27,640 nt of DNA from a virus, in IMG/VR virus record IMGVR_UViG_3300010938_000122, positions 1-27,640 of that record; one strand, given 5' to 3'. Both the position numbers and the translations under genes were made by a program. Position 1 is the stretch's first letter. Every line of letters starts with the position of its first letter. The notes under the pieces are model-generated. The model worked only from the letters and a program-made list of their open reading frames with translations. It was not told the origin of the DNA and ran no database searches. Positions 16,197 to 22,954 of the stretch are shown in pieces.

Positions 16197-17928
16197 TCTC
16201 TCCTCCTTGCGGCATTGCCGCAGCTAATTGGGCAAGCTGTGATTGCTGCGCAGCAGCCTGCGCGGCTGTCTGCTCAGCGATAACAAGCTCCTGTAGATAG
16301 CTACGATAGGCTTCCAGCACTTCGTCGCTGGCCCCGTTATTTCGGGCGGCCAGATAGTTAGACAATACCAGCGCCTTAGCTGCTTCGTGCGGAATGTATG
16401 GCTCTGGGCTCACTTGCTTGCCTTCGTTGAGCTGCTCGATGTCGGCCATGACAGCCATGACCGGGGCGGCCAGGACTCTCATAACCCCATCGACATCAGG
16501 GTTATCAAGTTTAGTTGCGAGCAGCTGCGATGCGGCCGGGAACATCGACGCCAATTCCTGGATGGTCTGTAAGCGACCAGCAGGCTCTCTCGGAAGCAAA
16601 GCCGCGGCGCGAATCTGCACGATATATTTCTGTCGATGTAGCTGTAGCTGCGACAGTGTGATTGTTTTCAGCCCCTCTGCTCTCGGCAGAGTATATTCGC
16701 GGTCTCCTATCACCTCTCGCAGCGGCTCCAACATGTCCAATATGCGGACTGCTAGGTCGATGAAAAATTGTTCCCAATCCTGCATGATGTCCCGGAAGCG
16801 CTCGTTTTCGGTGTCCCTGTAGGCCCGCAAAGCCTCACCGCTGCTCAGTCCGGCGGGCTTGAGAGCCAGGGCAAAAAGCTGAGAAATGCCGAGAGCGTTG
16901 AAAATCGCCTGCTTAATATTCGCACGCTCCTGTAGCAGCGCGGCCGGAGGGCCAGGATCGGGGATAGCTTGTGGCGGCGTGCCGTTGTAACTTACAACCG
17001 GATAACCGTTGGTGGTGTCGGGGTTCAGGTCTTCGATTGTGACTTTCGTCGAGCGGTCCACGAAAAATCGTGTAGCACAAGCGGCCAGCATCTGTGCTAT
17101 CCTCTCGTCGAGAGTATCAAGATAATTCTGGAGCTCTGCAACGTCTTCGTAGGCCGAGCGGCCCCAGAAACCTTCAGTTGGGCGCTTCCAGCGATAGAAA
17201 GCAAACGGCAACCGAATCGAATGCCAGGGTTCTTCGGCCAGGACACCGGCTGAGGTGCAGACGAGATGATAGCCGTCTTTTTCACCATCAGCGCTGGCTG
17301 CGTAATAGGCATCATATACAGTTACGGGTTCTGATACGTTAGCATAGCTGGCAAGGCTATGGGGATCAGATAACCTGGACTTGACAATTACGGCCTGTTG
17401 CTCTTTCTTGCGGTAGATTCGGGAAAGCTCGATCTTGCTGCATACACGGGCGTGTATGACTTGCTGGGGCTGGTCGTCTCGCGCCTCTACATTATCGAGC
17501 AGCAGTTCGTATGGCCTGACGCGGACAATGCCTATATCGCGGCGGGGCAGGTCAATAAATACTTTCGCTGCCCCCGTGCCGAAAATGCAGGCATCGCGGA
17601 AAATCAACCTCGCCTGACTATATGTTCGCGTGTTGTGCATAATAGCTTCCAGTGCCAGCGTCTGCGCAGATGCCTGTTTGACTGCTTCAAACGAGCCATC
17701 GGTTGTTACAACAATTGGCCTTGGAGAGTCGCTACCGATTTTAGCGGTAAGGGCGTCGATTGCCTGCTTGGCCACATTCTCCCTCAGCACGCCCGGGAGC
17801 GATTGAACCGAGAAATAATGCTTCTCGGCCCGCTGCCAGGTGTTGATGATGTCTTTGCGAGTATCAATCAGCGCCTTGACGGTTTTTGTTAAGTCGCCGG
17901 GATTACCTGTCTGCCACCAGTATCCCAT
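16189..17928 (-). CDS. Portal protein
   Basis: A 579-residue protein after the terminase genes and before the scaffold, the standard portal place, with a length normal for podovirus portals. The sequence shows a helical N-terminus (LIDTRKDIINTWQRAEKHYF), a central region with FGTGAAKVFID and IRLPFAFYRWKRPTEGFWG, a helix with AELQNYLDTLDERIAQMLAA, then SGEALRAYRDTENERFRDIM, typical of portal stem and crown regions, and a Gln/Ala-rich end. It forms the dodecameric ring for DNA entry. The ATG overlaps the preceding stop (TAATG) behind GGAGGGAA. Confidence 0.8.
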   Translation of the reverse strand: MGYWWQTGNPGDLTKTVKALIDTRKDIINTWQRAEKHYFSVQSLPGVLRENVAKQAIDALTAKIGSDSPRPIVVTTDGSFEAVKQASAQTLALEAIMHNTRTYSQARLIFRDACIFGTGAAKVFIDLPRRDIGIVRVRPYELLLDNVEARDDQPQQVIHARVCSKIELSRIYRKKEQQAVIVKSRLSDPHSLASYANVSEPVTVYDAYYAASADGEKDGYHLVCTSAGVLAEEPWHSIRLPFAFYRWKRPTEGFWGRSAYEDVAELQNYLDTLDERIAQMLAACATRFFVDRSTKVTIEDLNPDTTNGYPVVSYNGTPPQAIPDPGPPAALLQERANIKQAIFNALGISQLFALALKPAGLSSGEALRAYRDTENERFRDIMQDWEQFFIDLAVRILDMLEPLREVIGDREYTLPRAEGLKTITLSQLQLHRQKYIVQIRAAALLPREPAGRLQTIQELASMFPAASQLLATKLDNPDVDGVMRVLAAPVMAVMADIEQLNEGKQVSPEPYIPHEAAKALVLSNYLAARNNGASDEVLEAYRSYLQELVIAEQTAAQAAAQQSQLAQLAAAMPQGGENA

Positions 17929-18182
17929 TATTCCCTCCGGATAAAGAGCACGGCGGCGAGAGAGACGAGATACTCTTTGCCGTCGATTGACAGTTTCAAC
18001 ACGCCATCACTAACTGTGAGGTCGGAAACGGTTACGGCCCTTCTGCCAATAGCGACGTATGCTTCCTCGCTAAACCGCACTGTCCATTTTTGCGGAGCGC
18101 TCCCTGCTTTTGGCGCAGGCTCAACAGGCGGCTCGGGCATAGTGGGCGGCGGGTTAAGATCGATTCGCTTTCTCGGGGGCAT
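17928..18182 (-). CDS. Small protein between terminase and portal genes
   Basis: An 84-residue protein. The first 30 residues are Pro-rich and probably flexible (NPPPTMPEPPVEPAPK). The rest looks like a small beta domain with VRFSEEAYVAIGRRAVTVSD and LKLSIDGKEYLVSLAAV. I chose ATG 18182 because AGGAGGTGAAC lies just upstream. The longer open frame runs back into the previous gene. The stop overlaps the portal start. No family is recognised. The place suggests an accessory to packaging or portal assembly. Confidence 0.6.
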   Translation of the reverse strand: MPPRKRIDLNPPPTMPEPPVEPAPKAGSAPQKWTVRFSEEAYVAIGRRAVTVSDLTVSDGVLKLSIDGKEYLVSLAAVLFIRRE

Positions 18183-18184
18183 GT

Positions 18185-18568
18185 TCACCTCCTGAATTTC
18201 CAGGGCGCATAGGTTGCGCCGGGAGCTAGCTTCGTGGCCACTGGGGGCCACCACTCAGTATAACACGTATAACATGAAATGTGCCACTTTGCAAGCAAGT
18301 TTTTTGCAACACCCATCTGGCGATAGAGCGACTTCACGAAAACATAATGCAATATGTCTGGCTCTTCGACGGCTGCCCAGCCAATGATGAGGCCATTTTC
18401 TGCATGGTGCACTGCCAGCTCGGAGCGCTCCAGGTTAGCCCAGATGGCGGACGAGATAGTATCGCGATATACCGGGTCTGGGAGACAAGCGTAGGTTTTA
18501 CGCAGGCTAGTAAGCCAGGTATAGTGCAAATACAATCTGTCATTTTCAGATAATTCGCCGAGTTTCAT
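18185..18568 (-). CDS. GNAT-like acetyltransferase-fold protein
   Basis: A 127-residue protein with a GNAT-like core: strand pair ELAVHHAENGLIIGWAAVE (about 50-68), then ILHYVFVKSLYRQMGVAKNLL (about 72-92), in which RQMGVA matches the acetyl-CoA pyrophosphate loop pattern R/Q-x-x-G-x-A. It is shorter than free-standing GNAT enzymes. Similar short proteins are found next to terminase genes in many phages, with unknown substrate. It begins inside the last codons of the large terminase gene (23-base overlap). Whether it still catalyses acetylation is uncertain. Confidence 0.6.
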   Translation of the reverse strand: MKLGELSENDRLYLHYTWLTSLRKTYACLPDPVYRDTISSAIWANLERSELAVHHAENGLIIGWAAVEEPDILHYVFVKSLYRQMGVAKNLLAKWHISCYTCYTEWWPPVATKLAPGATYAPWKFRR

Positions 18569-20099
18569 TCCTCACCCTTGCAATCCGCGCGGCCCGCATC
18601 CGCGCTGCCTCCTGTTCCCAGTATTCGGGAGTCCCAATCTTTGGCGGCTCAACGTAACGCTCTGCCTCGTTGCGGAGATATCGCAGCGCCATCGACAGCG
18701 CGTCAACAATGTCATCGTTTGGCGAGCTGGGGAAATTACAGAGCTCAGCCAGGGCCGTTTCTCGCCAGGGGGCGTCGGCGGGCAGATATACATTGCCGGC
18801 CTCTATCTGCGGAGCCACAACAGACAAGCGCTCTATTTTACTCCCCTCGGGCTTGTAAGCAATGACGCCAGGGATATCGCGCCGCAGAGTTTCTATGACC
18901 GCCGGCCCGTTCGCCTTATCCTCAATCACAATCGCAGAGGTAGCAGGCCATTTTTCGCGCATCCGGCGGATAGCCGCTACAGCCTCGGTAAAGCCAACCC
19001 GCTCGCGATAGAGGTCAAGCAGATACCGATTCGGCCCATCCACGCCCCACACCTGGCCGCAGACGTAAGAAGAAGCCTCGGACTTGAACGTCAGGTCCCA
19101 GCTCTGCACTATGCGAGCGCAGTGCGGCAAATCTGCATTGCTCCAGAACCGCAACCATTCCCTGCGCACAATGCCGCCCTGTAGCGGCGCCGGCGATTGC
19201 AGGTATTGCCCCGCGTAGCCCCAGCTGCCAAGAGCTACTCGTTGCCGCTCTAGCTGTGCGGCGTCTTCCCGCTCTGGCCAGAGGGGCGCGCCTTGGCGAT
19301 AGAGCAGTTTCCGGCCCGACACCGGGAACGTAATTTCGGTGTCCTGTTGCGCTGGGCAAGGCAGGCATAGGTGGTGCCACCCACCGCGAGCCAGTAGATG
19401 CCCGGTGGTGTCGTCCTGGTGCAGGCGTTGCATGATTAGCACAATCGCACCCTTTTGCGGCTGATCCAGTCGGGTGGAGATAGTCAGGTCGATCCACTGG
19501 TTTGTCGAGTTACGCTCGGCGTCTGACAGCGCCCGCGCGGGGTCCATAGGGTCGTCGAGGATGATGATATCACCGCCCTTGCCCGTCGCGCTGCCGCCGA
19601 CAGAAGTGGTATACATTGCGCCGTTGGCTGTATTTACACGGTAATCGCGGGTGTTCTGCTTGTCGGACATTTTCCAGCTCACAAGCGCTTGATACCACTC
19701 ACTCTCAAGCAGCCGCGCGCGGTCGTTGCTATGCTTCATCGACAAACTGGCGGAATAGGAGCAAAACAGAAATTTCAGCGTTGGTTCTTTGAGCCAAAGC
19801 CAGCATGGCCATAGGACCGAAACGATCATTGACTTCATATACCGCGGCGGTATGTTAATAATTAATCGACGATAGCTTGCAGGCACAAGCTGTAGATACT
19901 CGCAGATCAAATCGATGTGCCAATTATGCAGATACGGCGTAGAGGGTTCAAGCACAGCAAACGCTGCGCGAAGGAACTTCGTAAATGATTCGCTGTAAAG
20001 TTTGTGCCGCGCCGAATAGAGAAGTGGTAACAAATCACTGGAGTTTATGCGAAGGATGTTCACCTTCCCGTTCGGCACAGTGTGCTTTTTCAAGCGCAC
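18546..20099 (-). CDS. terL: Terminase large subunit
   Basis: A 517-residue packaging motor. The ATPase part has NWHIDLICEYLQ (about 59-70), a Walker A-like PPRYMKS (84-90) and Walker B IIILDDP (178-184). The nuclease part has three acidic sites, SWD (Asp335), VIED (Glu393) and NDDIVDA (Asp462/463 and Asp466). It cuts concatemers and drives DNA through the portal. The listed start is a GTG at 20099, overlapping the small-subunit gene by 65 bases with GAGGG upstream. GTG at 20063 or 20078, or a TTG near the small-subunit stop, are alternatives that would leave all motifs intact. Confidence 0.9.
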   Translation of the reverse strand: MRLKKHTVPNGKVNILRINSSDLLPLLYSARHKLYSESFTKFLRAAFAVLEPSTPYLHNWHIDLICEYLQLVPASYRRLIINIPPRYMKSMIVSVLWPCWLWLKEPTLKFLFCSYSASLSMKHSNDRARLLESEWYQALVSWKMSDKQNTRDYRVNTANGAMYTTSVGGSATGKGGDIIILDDPMDPARALSDAERNSTNQWIDLTISTRLDQPQKGAIVLIMQRLHQDDTTGHLLARGGWHHLCLPCPAQQDTEITFPVSGRKLLYRQGAPLWPEREDAAQLERQRVALGSWGYAGQYLQSPAPLQGGIVRREWLRFWSNADLPHCARIVQSWDLTFKSEASSYVCGQVWGVDGPNRYLLDLYRERVGFTEAVAAIRRMREKWPATSAIVIEDKANGPAVIETLRRDIPGVIAYKPEGSKIERLSVVAPQIEAGNVYLPADAPWRETALAELCNFPSSPNDDIVDALSMALRYLRNEAERYVEPPKIGTPEYWEQEAARMRAARIARVRNETRRII

Positions 20100-20493
20100 T
20101 AATCAGTCCCTCTAGTTCATCAGTTGAGAGAGCCGACAAATCAAATTTATTTCTCATTTTCGAGACGTCGATAACAAGATCACGGCGCGCCCAGCGCTCG
20201 GGCCAACGGCGTTCGAGTAACCAGGCAGCCGCCTGCCACTGTTTTTGTGCGGCCGTTTGAACGGTCTGAACCAGCGCAAGTTCGCTTTCCGCAACGGCTT
20301 TTTTAACTTCTGCATCAACGGCGGGGTCAGACCTACGCCACTCTCCCAACGTGCCCACGTGCATTCCTGCCAGCTTGGCGGCAGTGGTAAGTGTGACGCC
20401 TTGCCGGACAGCAGCAAGGATTTTTTCGAGTCTCTCTGGCGTGCGTTTAAGATGAGGATTTACAACATGTTTCTTTGGTTTTTCTTCTTGCAT
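20035..20493 (-). CDS. terS: Terminase small subunit
   Basis: A 152-residue protein. Residues about 18-55 form a helix-turn-helix (LEKILAAVRQGVTLTTAAKL, then MHVGTLGEWRRSDP), followed by a helical oligomerisation part with AAWLLERRWPERWARRD, a very characteristic small-terminase segment, and a charged C-terminus. It recognises the packaging site and stimulates the large subunit. The ATG at 20493 lies inside the end of the RuvC-like gene (34-base overlap) and has only a weak ribosome site, so translation may depend on the upstream gene. Confidence 0.85.
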   Translation of the reverse strand: MQEEKPKKHVVNPHLKRTPERLEKILAAVRQGVTLTTAAKLAGMHVGTLGEWRRSDPAVDAEVKKAVAESELALVQTVQTAAQKQWQAAAWLLERRWPERWARRDLVIDVSKMRNKFDLSALSTDELEGLISALEKAHCAEREGEHPSHKLQ

Positions 20494-21038
20494 GTTCTCA
20501 TGTTACCAGATTCTTTGGCCGCTGTCAAGAACAGTTTATCAAACGCAATAGCTAACGCCAGCGCTTGCCACAAATCATAATGGATGTGATACAATGGTCC
20601 AGGGGCTGCTTTGTTACCAAGCGCGTTTTCTTTTCCACCGTAAAGCTTGATAATAGCATATCGGATCATACTATCATTGGAGTTACAGCCAAGGTAGAAC
20701 ACCTGTTTTGCTCTCTGCCTCGGAAGTAGCGTAACTTTGTTGTTGCCAATCACATCTTCAATTGTCTGGCAGAACCGGCCAATCCACAGCACGGTGGTGA
20801 AAACATCTTTGCCTACAGGTAGGCCGTAACAGCTAACCATTTCTATTACAGGAACAAGCGACCGAAGCGGCAGCTCCCTCAATCTACCAATCAATTCAAA
20901 GTTGTCCAGGATTTCACCAACCACTTGGCCGCATTGCTGCACTATAACATAAGCACTGCGCTTGCTTCCCGGATCGATGGCGAGAATATCTTTGCTAAAG
21001 CTTACTGTTGGTTTCTTGCCACGGGGGAGCTCAGCCAT
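20460..21038 (-). CDS. RuvC-like Holliday junction resolvase (RNase H fold)
   Basis: A 192-residue protein with ILAIDPGSKRSAYVIV (Asp22), PVIEMV (Glu66) and HYDLWQALALAIA (Asp155), the acidic residues spaced as in RuvC-like nucleases. LLPRQRAKQVFYLG and the late APGPLY segment match phage forms of the family. It should cut branched DNA, clearing junctions before packaging, which fits its place as first gene ahead of the terminase genes. The open frame extends upstream, but ATG 21038 lies seven bases after a good -10 box (TATACT), so the message would be leaderless or nearly so. No ribosome site is seen before it. Confidence 0.8.
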   Translation of the reverse strand: MAELPRGKKPTVSFSKDILAIDPGSKRSAYVIVQQCGQVVGEILDNFELIGRLRELPLRSLVPVIEMVSCYGLPVGKDVFTTVLWIGRFCQTIEDVIGNNKVTLLPRQRAKQVFYLGCNSNDSMIRYAIIKLYGGKENALGNKAAPGPLYHIHYDLWQALALAIAFDKLFLTAAKESGNMRTCKKKNQRNML

Positions 21039-21045
21039 TGGCTCA

Positions 21046-21073
21046 AGTATACACAAACCGACCACCAAGTCAA
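21046..21073 (-). promoter_or_regulatory. Strong promoter for the leftward module, leaderless type
   Basis: On the minus strand TTGACT (21073-21068) and TATACT (21051-21046) are 16 bases apart, each matching 5 of 6 consensus bases. The ATG of the RuvC-like gene lies seven bases after the -10 box, where transcription should begin. It is the only convincing promoter at the head of the packaging and virion module. Confidence 0.7.
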
Positions 21074-21101
21074 GACAAATTTGAAGCGCAGCCAGGCAAG
21101 C

Positions 21102-21233
21102 ATGGTATTTTTTACCACAGCTCAACTATTTGAAAAATAAAGACTTCAAAAAAACAGGAATGGCAAAGTACCACACATGTTAGACACGTCTAACAAAAAA
21201 AAAGACTAATGTTTACAAAGGGTTACAGACAAG
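21102..21233 (+). repeat. Left copy of a 131-base direct repeat
   Basis: About 90% identical by eye to 22281-22411 in the same orientation. In order it has ATGGTATTTTTTACCACA, CTCAACTATTTGAAAAATAA, an A-rich part, an 18-base palindrome TGTTAGACACGTCTAACA (21178-21195), an A-run and ACTAATGTTTACAAAG. It lies between the leftward promoter and the iteron array. The two copies bracket the iteron array and the GC-rich stretch. Confidence 0.85.
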
Positions 21234-21333
21234 GGGAATTTCTATATAGGGCTTTCCCAGGAGAAATCTGTTTTTTGTCGTGAAGACCACCCATCCCCGG
21301 GGAATGGGGACCCGCGTCATTCTTAGCAAATTT

Positions 21334-21506
21334 TTGTAGACACGAACTTACAAAAAATAAAACAGACTATATGAAATCAAAAAACTTAACTCCTTGATTT
21401 ATAAGGGATCACGTTTTTTTTTGTAGACACGAACTTACAAAAAATAAAACAGACTATATGAAATCAAAAGGCTTAACTCCTTGATTTATAAGGGATCACG
21501 TTTTTT
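21334..21506 (+). repeat. Two tandem 86/87-base units beginning with the iteron
   Basis: Units 21334-21420 and 21421-21506 differ by two bases (AAAAAAC against AAAAGGC) and one T. Each starts with TTGTAGACACGAACTT and ends in GGGATCACG plus a T-run. A third iteron at 21507 and a fourth at 21593 continue the 86-base spacing, but the sequence between them is no longer alike. Confidence 0.9.
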
Positions 21507-21920
21507 TTGTAGACACGAACTTGGTGTCTTTAAAAAGTTCGTGTCTACAACTTTTTTTAGTAAAATCAAATAGTTAATTCACTTTTTATGCTTTGTAGAC
21601 ACGAACTTTAACAAATTTTTTTTTCACAAAAGAGTTACCACTTACGACTATATGTGTTTTGTCTCAAGTTCGTGTCTACAAACTCAAATAACTTATTGAT
21701 TCATAAAAGAAAACCTTGTAGACACGAACTTTTTTTACCCTCAAGTTCGTGTCTACAAAGTTTTCCACATATTTTTATATTTCAAGTATTTATATAACTT
21801 TTTGTAGACACGAACTTTCTTCTCTATATAGAGATTCCTGTTTTTTTTAATTTTCATAATCGAATCAACGGGTTATAGCTGTTTTTAGGTGTTTTAGTTC
21901 GTGTCTACTCGTGTCTACAA
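21334..21920. other. Iteron array, probable replication origin
   Basis: The 16-base sequence TTGTAGACACGAACTT occurs at 21334, 21421, 21507, 21593, 21716 and 21802 on the plus strand. Its exact reverse complement is at 21535, 21666 and 21743, and two overlapping partial reverse copies lie at 21896-21920. The forward copies are 87, 86, 86, 123 and 86 bases apart. The intervals are very AT-rich, and a 14-base palindrome TCTCTATATAGAGA lies at 21821-21834. Repeated initiator sites in AT-rich DNA next to primase and helicase genes are the usual signs of an origin. No protein can be named as the binder. A transcription control or packaging site is an alternative. Confidence 0.7.
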
Positions 21921-21946
21921 AAAACCACTCGTGGCCACAAAAGGTG

Positions 21947-22295
21947 GGTATTTTTTACCCCACCCAGTAAGCTAGCTTATGGCAATGTACCAGTGTCAGC
22001 CGTGGCTTTATGGCCTCTTTGCTGGCCTGACCCATATCCCTCCCATACCCCCAGCAGCTCCAAAAGCGTCCTGGGCCACGGGATGGCTTTTGGCGGGCAT
22101 TGTAGCCATGCCGCCTGGCTCCCTGGCCACAAGCTGTCAATGCCAGCAACGCCAGCTAAGCAGCAGTGCCAGCAATGCGAAAAATAAAGACTTTTTTCTG
22201 ATATTGAGCAGCAAAGATCAATGGTGTGGTAATTTTACCATACCCTAATTGTTTGAAAAATAAAGGCAACCAAAAACGGTATGGTATTTTTTACC
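21947..22295. repeat. Recurring GGTA...TACC short inverted repeats
   Basis: GGTATTTTTTACC occurs at 21947-21959 and 22283-22295, with a variant GGTAATTTTACC at 22228-22239. A further copy lies outside this span at 21104-21116. Three of the four are followed by Cys/Ala-like ACCACA, ACCCCA or ACCATA bases, and two by the shared CTCAACTATTTGAAAAATAA. They could be operators for one regulator or part of the origin. Confidence 0.5.
21961..22190. other. GC-rich non-coding stretch inside the control region
   Basis: About 230 bases rich in G and C stand between AT-rich sequence on both sides. Open frames on both strands exist but lack ribosome sites and have unlikely compositions. Inverted segments ATGGCT (22082-22087) with AGCCAT (22105-22110) and several GCCAGCAA repeats near 22139-22180 suggest structured RNA or a remnant of other DNA. 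I see no known RNA family. Confidence 0.35.
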
Positions 22296-22411
22296 ACAAC
22301 TCAACTATTTGAAAAATAAAGACTTCAAAAAACAGGAATGGCAAAAATGCCACACTTGTTAGATATATCTAACAAAAAAGACTAATGTTTACAAAGAGTT
22401 ACAAACAACAG
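22281..22411 (+). repeat. Right copy of the 131-base direct repeat
   Basis: Partner of 21102-21233. Its palindrome reads TGTTAGATATATCTAACA (22357-22374), so the left and right arms changed together compared with the other copy. It ends in TTACAA (22399-22404), 16 bases before TATCTG (22421-22426), a weak promoter-like pair that could drive the first rightward leader. Confidence 0.85.
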
Positions 22412-22426
22412 GAGCTGGCATATCTG

Positions 22427-22463
22427 TTGCATACGTTATAGACCAGGAGTTGCGAGTATGCAA
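22427..22463 (+). promoter_or_regulatory. Inverted repeat covering the start of leader ORF 1
   Basis: TTGCATAC (22427-22434) and GTATGCAA (22456-22463) are perfect inverted arms around 21 bases that contain AGGAG (22445-22449). The ATG of the leader frame (22458) lies in the right arm. In RNA this would hide the start codon. In DNA it could be an operator. Confidence 0.5.
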
Positions 22464-22574
22464 ATCGACAACAGAAATAGCCCCGCAGCTCGCCGGCCAA
22501 CAAACCGCGTCTCTCGCACTCCTGGGTTGCGGGGTGTTCGGCCACCCTCTGGCCGGCAGGGTGGCTTTTTTTGA
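22458..22574 (+). CDS. Leader ORF 1, 38 codons, ending in the terminator T-run
   Basis: ATG 22458 has AGGAG eight bases upstream. The 38-residue product is basic, with eight arginines and five prolines (for example SPAARRPTNRVSRTPG) and ends SGRQGGFF, where the last codons are the T-run of the hairpin at 22541-22572 and the stop TGA is at 22572-22574. It ends 12 bases before the next gene's ATG. A ribosome translating it would melt the hairpin and could then restart on the gene behind it. This resembles leader peptides of attenuators, but the peptide could also be a gene product in its own right. A similar frame exists in the second leader, with its stop at the matching place. Confidence 0.45.
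   Translation: MQIDNRNSPAARRPTNRVSRTPGLRGVRPPSGRQGGFF
22481..22572 (+). terminator. Attenuator-like leader 1 with terminator hairpin
   Basis: The hairpin GCCACCCT / AGGGTGGC (22541-22548 with 22558-22565) has loop CTGGCCGGC and is followed by seven Ts. Upstream, GCCGGCCA (22492-22499) is a perfect complement of the loop (22550-22557). CCCCGCA (22481-22487) can pair with TGCGGGG (22528-22534), and GGGTG (22532-22536) with CACCC (22543-22547), which would break the terminator. These mutually exclusive pairings are typical of an attenuator. The hairpin starts 46 bases before the ATG of the next gene. Confidence 0.65.
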
Positions 22575-22586
22575 GAAGGAGCGAAG

Positions 22587-22826
22587 ATGGTAGCCACAGG
22601 GCAAAGGAGAGCAAAACTGCTTGTTTTGCTTGCCACCAAGCTGCTGGATTTCGGTCTGAAGCACAACGAAGTTTTACACTACCTGGCCCAAACCAATCGC
22701 GACGTCTGCCACCCACCGCTCAGTTCCGATGTTGTGCTCGACATCTTGCTGTATGTGCGTGGCCGGAGAAAGCTGCGCAGAATTAACGAGTCAAAACTAC
22801 TTGACATCGTCTCTGATTTGAAGTAG
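22587..22826 (+). CDS. PriCT-like mini-protein
   Basis: A 79-residue protein. Residues 5-45 align with residues 196-235 of the primase encoded just downstream: both have G-[QE]-R, a hydrophobic helix, then G-x-x-x-N-x-[VI]-[LI] and N-x-x-x-C-x-PPL, with 8 of 23 residues identical from the glycine to PPL and one gap before it. In the primase this is the PriCT-1-like segment behind the catalytic domain. Here it stands alone, without any catalytic residues. It may bind the primase's partner or DNA and so regulate priming. The ATG follows GAAGGAGCG. It is the first full gene of the rightward module and is preceded by an attenuator-like leader that has a relative before the primase gene. Confidence 0.7.
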   Translation: MVATGQRRAKLLVLLATKLLDFGLKHNEVLHYLAQTNRDVCHPPLSSDVVLDILLYVRGRRKLRRINESKLLDIVSDLK

Positions 22827-22829
22827 TAT
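22801..22829 (+). promoter_or_regulatory. Promoter for the second leader and primase gene
   Basis: TTGACA (22801-22806) and TAGTAT (22824-22829) are 17 bases apart, matching 6 and 4 of 6 consensus bases. The first base expected in RNA is near 22836, directly before the GTG of leader ORF 2. The -35 box lies inside the end of the mini-protein gene. The seven-base distance from -10 box to start codon equals that at the RuvC-like gene. Confidence 0.6.
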
Positions 22830-22836
22830 TGTTAAT

Positions 22837-22954
22837 GTGAGCTGGTTGAATGACGTAATAAATATTTGGTCTGCGGCAGCCAGCTGCTCGCCCGTATTCG
22901 GCTCACCCGCAGCCCAAAGTAAGCCGCGCTCTGGCTGGCGGCGCGGCGTTTTTT
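22837..22954 (+). terminator. Attenuator-like leader 2 with terminator hairpin
   Basis: The hairpin GCCGCGC / GCGCGGC (22923-22929 with 22941-22947, extended by a T-G pair) has loop CTGGCTGGC and a T-run to 22954. Upstream, CAGCCAG (22877-22883) is complementary to the loop (22931-22937), GCGGC (22873-22877) to the stem start (22923-22927), CTGCGG (22871-22876) to CCGCAG (22907-22912), and GTGAGC (22837-22842) to GCTCAC (22901-22906). The last two would cross as a pseudoknot. The hairpin starts 46 bases before the primase ATG, exactly as in leader 1. Confidence 0.65.

Noticed and set aside
21290-21308. GC-rich hairpin CCCATCCCC / GGGGAATGGG as a CRISPR repeat or terminator
   Set aside because: It occurs once, has a bulge and no T-run on either side.
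21334-21920. CRISPR array
   Set aside because: Repeats are only 16 bases, occur in both orientations, and the first two 'spacers' are almost the same. No cas genes are present.
21979-22248. Protein-coding gene of 89 residues on the plus strand
   Set aside because: No ribosome site, low-complexity Cys/Gln/Ser composition, and it runs into the AT-rich repeat motifs. A minus-strand frame in the same place is equally poor.
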